Origin: Hevea brasiliensis
Lineage: Eukaryota > Streptophyta > Magnoliopsida > Malpighiales > Euphorbiaceae
Length of the DNA stretch: 64,000 nt
Direction of reading: 5' to 3'
NCBI RefSeq assembly: GCF_030052815.1
Contig: NC_079505.1
Coordinates: 4,398,209 to 4,462,208 of the forward strand
Shown here: one piece after another, positions 33,916-45,685 of the stretch
How positions within the stretch are numbered: position 1 is the first letter of the stretch
Layout: the number at the start of each line of letters is the position of its first letter
Notes under the pieces: model-generated
Database searches by the model: none
What the model saw: the letters and a program-made list of their open reading frames with translations, nothing else
What the model was told of the DNA's origin: nothing
Made by a program: the position numbers and the translations under genes

Positions 33916-36489
33916 TTATAGTGGCTGAAATTGGAATTTGTTGCCTCCATTCCCAATAGGTGATTCAATATTCCTATACTTCATTTTCTTTCCATCACAT
34001 GAGAAGATTCCTGTTGCTTTGTCTAAAACTCTAATCATTTTTTTCTTTACAACCTTTGGTCCATCTTTCTTAAGTGATGGTTGCTTGACTTCACTTTTCT
34101 CCAGCTTAATTTGAAAGATTGATGCTGTAGGACAAGGTGGATTACTCTTCAAATGTTGTGCAAAGGTTGCCATTTTTGGTTTTTCATCATTGGTACTCCC
34201 TACATGGACAAGACAATTTTCAAGAGGGTCCTTTAAATAACTCTTTCTAAAGTGTTCTTTCACTAACTCATCAATAATATCAATTCTTAAGCAAGAGTCT
34301 ATATCTTGATGTTGTTTCTTGTTGGCATTGCCAATGTTGAAAATTAATTCATCCTCTCCAACTCTAAGAGTGAGCTTTTCACCCTTGACATCAATCAATG
34401 CTCCAACTGTAGCTAGAAAAGGCCTTCCAAGAATAATTGGAATATTAGCATCCTCTCCCATGTCCAAAATGACAAAGTCAACTGGTATGTAGAACTTTCC
34501 AACCTTCAAAGGCACATTCTCTAAAATCCCTTCTGAATACTTAATTGATCTATCTGCTAACTGAAGAGAAATGTGGGTTGGCTTAAGATCTCTTATGTTG
34601 AGCTTTTCATATATGGAGAGGGGCATAAGGCTTACACTAGCCCCTAAATCACATAAAACTTTTGTAGAACATGATTCCCTAATGAGGCATGAAATTGAAA
34701 AACTCCCTGGATCTTTGAGCTTTGGAGGAAGTTTCCTTTCGAGTATGGCACTGCACTCTTCTTTCAGGGCTACAGTCTCATGGTCTTCAAGTCTCCTCTT
34801 GTTTGAGAGAATTTCTTTTAAGAATTTTGCATAAGAGGGCATTTGTGAAAGAGCATCAATGAAAGGCACATTTATGTACAGTTTCTTTAAGACCTCCAAA
34901 AACTTCCCAATTTGCTTATCAAGTTTAGCTTTTTGAAATCTTTGTGAAAAAAAAAGTTGTGGCTTGTAAGGCTCTGGAGGTATATACTTCTCTTCTTTCT
35001 TATTTTCTAGTTTTTCACTCTCATCAACTTCTTTCTCATTTTCTCTCTTCTCATTGTTTACTACCTTCCCACTTCTCAATGTGATAGCTTAACAATGTTC
35101 TCTTGAGTTTTTTAGCTAACTCGGAAGCTTTCCCATAGACTTGGTACCTGAAGAGGATGCTTGCTGTGCAATTTAGTTCTCTAATATTATGTTATGTATC
35201 TACAGCTGTTCTAATCTTACTTTCATCTCTCTCATCTCCTCATCATGCTAAGTTGATTAACAAGAATTTGTTGTAATAGCATTTCTGTGGTTGAACCTTG
35301 CTCTTGCTATCTTGGTGGAGGTGTAGGATGTGTATTCCTTTGTTGAAAACTAGGTGGTGGCTGCCTAGATTGCTAATATAGATTCCCTTGCTATTGTGGT
35401 TGTGGAAAACTCTGAGTAGAAACTTGGTTCTGTTGATTTCCCCATGAAAATTCGGGATGATTCCTCCAAGATGGATTATATGTTTATGAATAAGGATTAC
35501 CCATCTACTTGTTTCCATAGTTCCTAACATAAGTGGCCTGCTCACCATAATCTGCTCCATAACTCATTGTTCCTTCTGTATAAGCAACTTGTTGAGAACT
35601 TCTAGAAGATGATGATGAACTAACTAGCATACTTAGATATTCCATCTTCTTTGCAAGCACATTTGTGAGTGCATCAAATTTGGCATTGATCATATTGAAT
35701 GCATCAAGATCATACATTCCAGCAGCTTGTCTCTTTTATGTGGGAGCTGGCCCTCTTAGACTACTCCAAATATGAGTGTTCTTTGTAATTTTCTCCAAAA
35801 GTTCATAAGCTTCACCTTCCTGCTTCATAATGAATTCTCCTCCAACTTGAGCATCAATAATTCTTCTGATAGCAGGAGTGACATTTGTATAAAAATTTTG
35901 ATTTATTATCCATTTTGGAATGGCATGATGTGGACATTGTCTCTCCAACTCCCTCCATCTCATCCATGACTCATAGAGGGTTTCATCTTCTCTTGGCCTA
36001 AAAGCTGTCATCTGATTCCTCAACTCTTGAGTTTTTCCACGTGGGAAATATTGGGCAAGAAATACATTAGTGAGCTGCTCTTAATTTGTAATGGAATTGT
36101 GAAGTAAAGAATCAAGCTAATCTAGTGCTTTGTCTTTCAAAGAGAATGGAAATAACTTGAGTCTTGTTGCATCATCTGATACTCCAGGTTGCTTTTGCAT
36201 GTCACAAACCATGAAAAACTTCTTAAGATGGGTGTGTGGGTTTTCTGAAGGGTGACCCCCAAATTGAGAGTTCTGAATCATCTGTAGTACTCCAAAATCC
36301 ATCTTATAACCGTTTGCATCTATCCTGGATCTTGCTATGCTTGAAATCATCAAAACGAGGGAATGCATAATCCATCATACTTCCCCTATGCACATTAGCA
36401 TTGACAACTTCTTCCCCTCGAGCTTCATTTTCATTATTTCTATTATTTCTAGCATTACCACCATCAGTTCTAACTCTTTCTTCAGCCAT
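33916..36489 (-). pseudogene. Athila/Tat-type Ty3-gypsy gag-protease pseudogene
   Basis: Read on the minus strand from the ATG at 36489, the segments give the gag N-terminus, the gag core (for example FGGHPSENPHTHLKKF, then FRPREDETLYESWMRW) and, at 35079-33916, a 387-residue frame with the pre-protease signature QMPSYAKFLKEIL, the protease core CDLGASVSLMPLSIYEKL (Asp-Leu-Gly-Ala in place of Asp-Thr-Gly) and IPIILGRPFLATVGALIDV. These are typical of Athila-group elements. The gene is broken by at least four frame changes or stops, for instance near 36080 and 35740. No zinc knuckle, polymerase or integrase was found. The conserved protease frame is the only long one left. Confidence 0.87.
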
Positions 36490-36730
36490 TTCTAGTTCAA
36501 TTCAGCTGCTCTCAAAGCTTTTTTTCTTCTTCTAGTCTCTTTCTTGTTGGCTCTACAAAACTTCTCAATTTCAGGATTAAAAAATAGAGATGTGTTACTT
36601 GTACTTTTGGTTCTTCTCATAAAAGATCAAAAAGTACCTAAAAAGAACAAATAAACACAAAATGAAAAGATAATAAAGATAAAAACTACAAATAACTAAA
36701 ATAATCAAGAATTCAATATTAAATAAACAA

Positions 36731-36751
36731 CTTCCCGGAAACGGCTTCAAA
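36731..36751 (-). promoter_or_regulatory. Primer binding site of the Athila-like element (decayed)
   Basis: The minus strand reads TGAAGCCGTTTCCGGGAA, close to the tRNA-Asp-type site TGGCGCCGTTGCCGGGGA used by Athila/Tat elements. Confidence 0.65.
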
Positions 36752-36758
36752 AACTTAA

Positions 36759-38438
36759 TGTAGACTACCACAAGTGCATGGGTCGTTTAAGCAGTATAGA
36801 AAAAGATATTATTCACATAGAGAGTTGTGTTTGATATTGAATTTTTAATGTAAAATAAACAATGTTAAAATTGTATTTTAATCAAACAAACAAAAGAAAT
36901 TTGGAAATTCGAAGCTTAAGGTATGAAAGTGCAACATTCAATTCAAACAATGACTAATTTAATAATTCGCAAAATAAAGAAATTAAGAATATCAATAATG
37001 AGATTAAACTAAACACTCAAAAGTAAAATTCCAAGCAATAATTGATAAAAGATGATTCCGGAGTTAAGGGTTCATATTCAAGTCAATTTGGGATTTTCCC
37101 TAGCTAGCCCAATCTATCAAATCTATGGTTTAAAGGAAATAAATTCTAAAATCTTTTGAAATCTCTTTCAAGTGAGATAAAGAATGCCTTAATTAACTTA
37201 ATCCTACCTTCGTGGAGTTAAAATTAACCAAGACCCATTAGGTTCTTTAATCAATCTATTAATCTTCTTAATCCTTAATCTATTTCTAAATCTAAGCTAA
37301 TTAAATCTAATTTTTTTTATTATCTATCACTTGGTTTTCTCCTTTCGGTGCTTCAATCAAGGATTAAGAATATAACTTAATGGGGCCCTTCATTAAGCAT
37401 GTAAATAAGTACATAAGAAATTGATTAAACCTCATAAATTTCATTAAATTGGGACTAACCCAGTTCAAACCCACAAAAATAACTCAAATATTACATCCCC
37501 AACTCCAGAATCAAAGAAAACTACTCACAATCCATATTTAATACAAGAGATTCTAAATAAAAGAGGAAATAAATCATGGAAATAAACTAAAAACTAAGAA
37601 ATCCAGTAAAAGAAATGTAGGAAATGGTGAAGAAAAGAAGAAATTTCCAAATCTGGGTCAGGAATGAAAGCAAATGTCAGCTGCTTCCTCTCCCTTGCCT
37701 TTTCTGTGTCTTTTTCCCTTCCTCTATTTCTCTGTGTGTCTAAATGAGGTAAATAATTCTCTATTTATATTCTTTGACAAAACAACCCTAAAATGGTGTG
37801 TGTGTGAGGTAACTATTCATGTGGGAGAATCTCTTTTCCAGCTCATTTATGAAGATGTGCACAGGTTATATAAAATCTTGTGTGAATCTGGCAATTACAG
37901 AGGCTTCCCGTGAGGTTGCACAAGTTATGCAGCTGGTTCTGCAAGTTTCAGCCATTTGAAATTCATTTCGTGAAACTGTATAAGAGAATGCGTGAAAGTG
38001 CAAAAGTTATGCAGCCGGTTGTGCAAGTTTCAACAGGTTTAGGGTCTTTTCCATGAAGCTGCATAAGGAACCCGCATAAGCTGTGCAGTAAGTTGTGCAC
38101 TTTTCGGTAAATATTCAATTCCTTCTAATTCCTATGCAAAAATTGCACATGTTGTACAGTAAGTCATGCGGATTTCGGCAACTTCACAATCTTCAATTTC
38201 CAAACTTTATTTTAGCACTTTTGGATCTGAAAATTACTCATCACTTGCACAATTATTTTTTAGTCCGTCGAAAACACTATTTGATCTACAAAGCAAAAGC
38301 AAAATTACAAATTAGTCCAGAAATTGACAATTATGCAAAATTAACTAAATAACTAATAAAATTAATTAGAAAAGACTAACAAATCAAAAAAATGACCATG
38401 AAATGTAAGTTAATTAACTATGTAAAATGTATGCATCA
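36759..38438 (-). mobile_element. 5' LTR of the Athila-like element
   Basis: About 1680 bp from TGTAGACTACCACAAG next to the primer site to ATGCATCA at 38438. The phrase CAAGTGCATGGGTCGTTTAA near the inner end is typical of these LTRs. Between about 37900 and 38170 a degenerate motif of the form TGCACAAGTTATGCAGC recurs four times. The other LTR is absent, so the element is truncated on its 3' side. Confidence 0.72.
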
Positions 38439-38589
38439 AATTGCTTTTTCTTCTCCTTAAAACATTTTTTTTAATTTAATTACAGTATTTGTCGAACGGC
38501 CTTCATTGTAGAATTGGAAAATATAAAGAAAATGTTGTTTAAGGCTTTTTTTTTTTTTAAATTGCATGACATTATATATGTATATATTC

Positions 38590-39500
38590 AAAAGTTCAAC
38601 TAATTAACTTAATATAATTTTAAGTTTGAGTCTTCTATATATATTTGAAATTAAATTTTCTAATAATGTGTTGAATTGAAGAAAAATGAACTCTATTTAA
38701 ATGTGAAACATTGGCGCATGATTATAATAAATAACATATTATAGTGATAGAAGTGATTATTTAGTGTTTAGTGTAATATTATTTATTGATTGTAGAGTCA
38801 GCAAATGTGTCATGCTAATGTCTATGCAATGTGCAATTAATTAAAAACCCTATCTTCAAACATCAACTTGTTACACATGAAAGAGAGTACATAATCTTAT
38901 AATAAAAATTAAAGTTAATTAATGTTATCATTTTATGCATAACAATAAAATATCAAGAGAGGCTGCTAATTAAAGAATTCTCTTCACATTCACATCATCA
39001 ACAAGATGCTTGGCCAGCCCTCTCTTTTTCTTGAGAAATATGAATTTTCCATGATATATATTTTTACTAGCTAAATGCTTATGCTATGGATAAATTTAAT
39101 AAAAAATTAATTTTATATATTTAATTTAAATTTTAATATTTTGTTTTTCACCAAAATCATTTTTAAAATTCCATATAATTTTAATTATTAAAATATGTAG
39201 CACTTTAATAATTTGCTACATTCAATTTAGATTTTCAATAAAATTACTTATTTTATCACTTTTTGCAATTTCATTTTCTATGAAAAACAAATTAGTTAAC
39301 ATATTCAATTAAAATAAATCATCACTCATAAAAGTATTATCATGATGATCTATAATTAATTAATCATGAAACTTGTAATATTCAAATTTAATTGAACAAA
39401 ATATAGTTACATATTTTATAAATTTTAACTATAATTATGGTATATATTAAATTAAATTATATTTTTATTTTAAATGATAATAATAATAATAATAATAATA

Positions 39501-39548
<48 letters not shown>

Positions 39549-39560
39549 GAATGATAGTCA
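38590..39560. repeat. Segmental duplication, copy 1
   Basis: The first 293 bp (38590-38882) match 42179-42472 closely, with only scattered substitutions. Homology reappears with more divergence around 39110-39470 against 43430-43760 (shared blocks such as AGATTTTCAATAAAATT). It includes an (AAT)n/(ATT)n microsatellite at about 39475-39549. No gene is visible. Confidence 0.75.
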
Positions 39561-39723
39561 ATATTGTGACAAAAAATTTTACTTTCTTTTATTAATTAAT
39601 TACATAAGAATTTGTTTGTAAAACAAAATTACATAGGAATCATTTAAAATATCACTTATAATGCCGCGTGATAAATTCTCTTTTTAGAATGTCACATGAC
39701 AATCTCTTAAAAAAGTTTAGCCT

Positions 39724-39787
<64 letters not shown>

Positions 39788-40200
39788 GTGTATTTTCACT
39801 TTAATTTCTACAGTTCATTCCTTACTCTTTATCAAACAAATTAAGTTGTTTAAACTCACACATTTTTCTCTCTATTTATAATTTTTCGGTGGCTAGAGTG
39901 ATATTGTCCTGCAAGAGGTTTGCTGCTATGGAGGAGTTGCCATAGGTATGTTGAATGCACATTCTTTGCGGTGAGGTTGGGTACCTACAATGCTTCCTTC
40001 TCTCTTATCTTCCCAATCTTCCTTTCCTCATCTACACCTGTGATCTCCCCCCCTTTTACTTCACCAATGCCTTGACAATAATCAGATCTCACTGCTTCTC
40101 ACCCTCTCATCTAAATCTAGTCCATCTTGAATTTAAAATACAAGATAATATAAAACTCACCTATTAAATACATAAATCTTATATATTTATATCTTAAATT
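39561..40200. other. AT-rich intergenic stretch with (AT)n microsatellite
   Basis: Contains an (AT)n run at about 39731-39784. The more GC-rich part at 39890-40130 has short frames only and no recognised domain. Confidence 0.5.
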
Positions 40201-42172
40201 CATGATAAAAAAAATATTATCGCTAAATTTACGGATGAATTATTTCGTAGATAAATTTAAATTTTTTTGTAGTTAATTTCATTGGAGATTTTACTGTTAT
40301 AAATTACCGACTATTTATCGACAAAATTTTTCATTGGTAATTATCAACGAAAATAAATTTTCGTAACTAATTTTTATTTAATATTTTTTAATTTAGTCTT
40401 TTACTTTTTAATTTAATTTAATTTTTTAATTTAAATTAACTTTTAAATTTAATTTAATTTAATTTAATTTTAAATTTTTAAATTAATTTTTTAATTTATT
40501 TTTAATTTTCTTAATTTCTAAATTAAATATTAATATTAATTATTTTAATTTAAATGCAAAATTAATTTATAATTTTTTAAGATTTAATTGACTTCGAAAA
40601 ATAATTACTAGTAGGGCCCAAAATAGGCCCTACATAGTGACTATGCCACAATTGCCCTATGTTGGGAAGCGGTTTTTCTTTTATAGAAAAACTCACTTCT
40701 CTCTATTCTATTCATAAATGATGTGGAAATTTCACATTTTTTGTGATTTACTGACGAATTACTGACTAAATATATTTTGTTGGTAATTACCGACGAAAAA
40801 ATTTTTGTTGGTATTTTTTAAAAAATTTTATTTTCTATTTTCTCCTTAATATTACTTACGAAAAGCATTTCGTTAGTAATTACCGACGAAATAAATTCAT
40901 AGTTTTTTTTTTTTTAATTTTCTTTTCAAATTTCTCCTTAATATTACCTACGAAAAGCGTTTCATTGGTAATTATCGATGAAAACAATTTATAGGTAAAA
41001 TTTTTTGATATTTTCAGAAATTTTTTTCTCTATTTTCTCCTTAATATTACTTACGAAAAGCATTGCGTTAGTAATTACCGATGAAAACTTTTCATAGGTA
41101 AAATTTTTTTAGCTTTTTAAAATTTTTTTCTCTATTTTTTTTCTTAATATTACCTACGAAAAGCATTTCATTGGTAATAACCAAAGAAAAAAATTTTTGT
41201 CGGTAAAATTTTTTGAGTTTTTAAGAATTTTTCTGCTTAATATTACCCATGAAAAAAGTTTCGTTGGTAATTATTGACAAAAATTTTTTCGTAGGTAAAA
41301 TTTTTTAAGCTTTTTAAAATTTTTTTCTCTATTTTCTTCTTAATATTACCTAGAAAAAACTTTTTGTTCGTAATTACCGACGAAAAAATTTTCATAGGTA
41401 AAATTTTTTAAGCTTTTTAGAATTTTCTTCTCTATTTTCTTCTTAATATTACCACGAAAAGTTTTTCGTTGGTAATTACGAATGAAAAATTTTCATAGGT
41501 AAAATTTTTTAATCTTTTTAGAATTTTTTTTCCTATTTTCTTCTTAATATTATCTATGAAAAGCTTTTCGTTAGTAATTACCTACGAAAATGGTTTCGTT
41601 AGTAATTACCTACGAAAATGTTTTTGTTGGTAAAATTTTTTTAGCTTTTTAAAATTTTTTTTTCCTTCTTAATATTACCTATAAAAACTTTTCGTCGGTA
41701 ATTAGTCGGTAATTTCGTAGGTAAAAATTGGTTTAAATTTTATTTCTCTTTTTCGTCGGTAAAGCATCGGTAAATTATTTTTTATTTGGTAGGTATTTTT
41801 TTCTAAATTTTATTTTTTATTTTCTCCTTAATACTACCAACGAAAAAATTTGTATTTATTTTTTTTTAAATTTTATTTTTTATTTTCTTCTTAATATTAT
41901 CTACGAAAAGCGTTTCGTTAGTAATTACCGACAAAATATTTGATCGATATTTTTTTTATTTGATCGCTAATTTTACCTTCAATATTAGACACTACCTTTA
42001 CCTATGAAATTATATTGTCGGTAAAGTATTCGTCGGTAATTAGTCGGTAATGTCGTAGGTAAAAATTAATTTAAATTTTATTTCTCTTTTTCATCGATAA
42101 AGCATCGATAAATTATCAGCGAAATTCTATGGTCGGTAATTTTCGTAGTTATTTTTAACATTTATTGTAGTG
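40201..42172. mobile_element. CACTA-like non-autonomous element with internal tandem repeats
   Basis: The right end read in reverse begins CACTACAATAAATG, the CACTA terminus, followed by AACTACGAAAATTACCGACC. The left end (CATGATAAAAAAAATATTAT then CGCTAAATTTACGG) is similar in style but decayed, so that boundary is approximate. The whole body is built from sub-terminal motifs such as GTAATTACCGACGAAAA and its complement in both orientations. There is no transposase. Confidence 0.65.
40845..41720. repeat. Tandem array of about 105-bp units in the CACTA-like element
   Basis: At least eight units begin near CTTAATATTAC (about 40856, 40938, 41040, 41143, 41237, 41338, 41442, 41547 and 41667). 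Each contains TACGAAAAGC-x-TTTCGTTGGT, then GTAATTACCGACGAAAA, then a T-rich GGTAAAATTTTTTAAGC segment. Units differ by point changes and small indels. Confidence 0.8.
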
Positions 42173-42178
42173 ATATTG

Positions 42179-43860
42179 AAAAGTTCAACTAATTAACTTA
42201 ATATAATTTTAAGTTTGAGTCTTCGATATGTATTTGAAATTAAATTTTCTAATAATGTGTTGAATTGAAGAAAAATGAACTTTATTTAAATGTGAAACAT
42301 AGGCGCATGATTATAATAAATAACATATTATAGTGATAGAAGTGATTATTTAGTGTTTAGTATAATATAATTTATTGATTATAGAGTTGGCAAATATGTC
42401 ATGCTAATGTCTATGCAATTTGCAATTAATTAATAAACCCTATCTTCAAACTTCAACTTGTTACACATGAAACACAGCACATATATTAATTTCATGATTA
42501 TAATAAATATTAAAGTCAATATTAAAATAAAATATTAATAAAATAATATAAAATCAAACTAATAACTTTCACATAACAATAAAAAATAATACTAAATATT
42601 TTCACATTTTAAATTATAAAATACTAGTAAAACAACAACAATTAGCTTCCAAATACCTTATTGCTACATTTTTAACTAGAGACAAAGATTATTAACAAAA
42701 ATTATATTATTTTGATCCCTTAATTAACAAAAATATTATAATTTAATATAGCGTTCGATTATTTATGAGATAACCATAAGATGAAAAGGGTTAATAGTTA
42801 TTATAGAGTTTTAAAGATAGTATATAGAAAGAATAATAATATCTGGAATCAAATAAATATATAACAATAGGAGGAGAAGAGAGAATACATATAGAAATTT
42901 TCTATATAGAACTCTTTAAAGATAAAATCATGCAATTTTGTTGGAAAAAATACAATTTTGACTAGTTTAAATTTTGATTCACAATAATAAAAGCATTAAA
43001 AATAAATATAGCAGACATTATTTATAAAAAAAAATGTATATTATAATTAAAAATTTTTAAAATTAAAAAAACTAAAATAATTTTAAAGTCATTTCATAAC
43101 GTATATCTTAATAAATATATTTTACTAATATCTCAATAAATATATTTTACTAACTAAAAGGTGATTTATTGTATTTATAATTAAAAATAATAAAATTAAC
43201 ATTAAATTATTATTAAAATATTATTTAATAAATAAAGTTATAGTTATATAGTATTTTTCTTATATATTTAATTTATTTAAGAGAGGCTCTCTCAATTTAT
43301 AAAAACAACTTTATTGGAAATAAAATTTTTTAAGCTTCAGATTGGTGAATCTTTACTTCCACCTCTTAGCCCTTACAACATATATAGGAAATCAGGGTCT
43401 CTATATGGCAAAAATATTGATTATTTTTATTATTAAAATTTATAGCACGTAAGTAACTATAATAGTCTCATTTTAATATTTTATTTTCAATCTTTACCAA
43501 TCAATTAGATTTTCAATAAAATTGCATTTCTTATCTTATTTTTTAATTTATTTTCTATGAAAAAATAAATCAGTTAACATATAAATTAAAATATATCACC
43601 ACTCATATCTGATAAATAAATAAACAAATTTTTTAAAAAAAAAGTAATATCATTATGATCAATAAATAAATAATTATGAACATATTCAAATTTAATTGAA
43701 TAAATATATTTAAAATTTTTGTAAATTTTAGTTTAATTATATTATTAAACTAAATTTTTTTTTATTGTAAATAATAACAACAATTATTATAATTAATGGC
43801 AATTAATATTATAATAAAATAATTTTTTGTGAAAAATAAAAATGAAATAACATTAATATG
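42179..43860. repeat. Segmental duplication, copy 2
   Basis: Begins seven bases after the CACTA-like right end and copies 38590-38882 closely, then diverges by indels with later recognisable blocks up to about 43760. It leads into the CYP89 pseudogene, so it may be old flanking DNA of that gene. Confidence 0.7.
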
Positions 43861-43929
43861 AACTTAGAAGAGCCACATCTCAAAAGCTGGCTAACGAGAT
43901 TAGAGAGCTTAATCCTGTATGTACACCGC

Positions 43930-44900
43930 GTTAAAATCTCATACTTTAATTTTGTCTCCTTGCAATAGGATCATAAGTTCGTAACGGTACTTGACAATGG
44001 ATGCCATGATCCACACGGTGGCTGTTGAATGGATACGGCCCGTAACGAATGCACGCCATTCGATTTTCTTCGAGATTACTCTCTTATCCAGGAAGCTCAA
44101 CGTAGGGAAGGCACATCTGACCGGTACTTATTAGGATCTTAAATTTAAATTTAATTAATATTATTAAAATTTAAATTCATTTTAAACTTATTTAAAATTT
44201 ATTTTTAACTAGTTAAAACCTCTTAAATTCGATTATTATTACTCAAAAAAATTAAAATTCATTTATTTTATATATTTTAATTAATATTTTATATAAAAAA
44301 TTATTTTAATTAATAATTTATATTTTAAAAATTTAATAATTTAATAAAATATTTAAATTTCATTTTATATAAAATAAAATATATAAAAATTTATAAATAT
44401 TATTATAAAAATATATATTTTATATTTAATTAAATATTTATGTAAATAAATTCGATAACGAATACCTAATATGTAAAATTCGACCCGATCTAACCTGTCA
44501 CGAGTATTATTTTTCAAACCTGAACTCATCTCAAACTCGATTATATAATATCCAACTCGATTATATAATATCCAAATCCGTACTATTAAAATTCAGTTAG
44601 ATCGAATACCTAAAAAAATCCAATCCTTGTTATCCCCAGTACTTTTGAACTTTCTTTCTGGATTTTCCTTCTCGCTCTTATCATGGAAAGAAAAACGTTA
44701 TTGCAGTTAGTCGTTATCTCATTGAACTCCTTCCACACTTAAGCAAACTTCTTCTTCCTCAACTCGGGCATAATAAAGAACAACTTCCATCATTGTAGAT
44801 TCTTGAAAACTTCTTTCTGTGCAGCTTCAATTACCTTCATTTGATTGTCATCAACAGGGCCTCCAAAGCACAAGAGGACCAACAAGGATAATGAGCCCCA
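43930..44900 (-). pseudogene. Broken third CYP89-like P450 copy
   Basis: At 44900-44645 the minus strand reads LLVLLCFGGPVDDNQMKVIE, which aligns with LLCFGDNVEEKQIREIE of the intact genes, and continues into the segment equivalent to residues 220-270 with two stops. At about 44121-43950 it resumes with FVTGRIHSTATVWIMASIV, the counterpart of the I-helix FISAGTDTTMTALHWIMANVV. The catalytic Asp-Thr is lost, and no haem loop or ExxR was found. Just before LLVLLCFG the sequence GATCAATGGGGCTCATT resembles the start-codon region of the intact genes, so an internal deletion seems to have joined the start to residue 193 or so. A separate insertion splits the two halves. Confidence 0.8.
44130..44636. 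mobile_element. Probable hAT-type insertion in the CYP89 pseudogene
   Basis: A 507-bp AT-rich block separates two colinear halves of the pseudogene. It is flanked by CGGTACTT (44122-44129) and CAGTACTT (44637-44644), 7 of 8 identical, which fits a hAT target duplication. The right end read in reverse starts GGGATAACAAGGATTGG, in the style of non-autonomous hAT termini. The left terminus is decayed. Confidence 0.5.
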
Positions 44901-45461
44901 TTGATCTCTCCTTCGTTCTGCTAGCGACTCTTTATTCCATATTAATTGGGTTCTTGGATTAAAGCATGCATACAAGAGCCAGATTGGTAATTGATTTTTT
45001 TTTTCCATTTTTATTTAATTACCTTCAGAAAATGTATTATTTGAGAAAATGTTTTAATTACCCTTAAAGAGATGCATGCAATGCAAACAATCAATGAATC
45101 AAAATTCAATAAGGCTTCTGAAATTGCAATGCTTCAACACAGTCAACAAAATGTTTAAAATCAAATGCTACACATCACACTTTTACAAATCAATCTCAAA
45201 CAAGAAATTATTACAGAATCGGTAGTCTTGTCTTCTAATGAAATAAATAGACTAATGCCCTTTTAAAGACTGAACAAAAATCACCGAAAATTAAAAGCAG
45301 AACCTGAGAAGTAAGCTATTGCTTGTCCACACTACGTATACAAACCCTCGCATTATGACAGAGGTACTAGTTTCTACATTGGTTAGATATTTACATAATA
45401 CAGGTAATAAAGTTAGGGCATTCATCTATCTACAGCTGGGGCATATCAATACAGCGCAAGT
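44901..45461. other. 3' flank and probable 3' UTR of CAMTA
   Basis: No separate gene seen. The CAMTA transcript probably ends in this interval, but I could not fix a poly-A site. Confidence 0.4.
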
Positions 45462-45641
45462 TCACTCAAATGCTATTGACATGAAAGTGTCATCGTCCAA
45501 AAGTGAATCATAAAGTTCTTCATTAGCATACCTCATTTCATTGGGACTGCTCAGTACCATATCACATTCCTGAAAGAAAATGGGCGAAAGGTTGTCACCA
45601 ATCTATTAGAATTTGAGTAACCCATTCATTAGACTTTAGGG

Positions 45642-45685
<44 letters not shown>

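Noticed and set aside
43861..43930. Possible extension of the CYP89 pseudogene toward the ExxR region
   Set aside because: After the I-helix remnant I could not align further P450 sequence with confidence.
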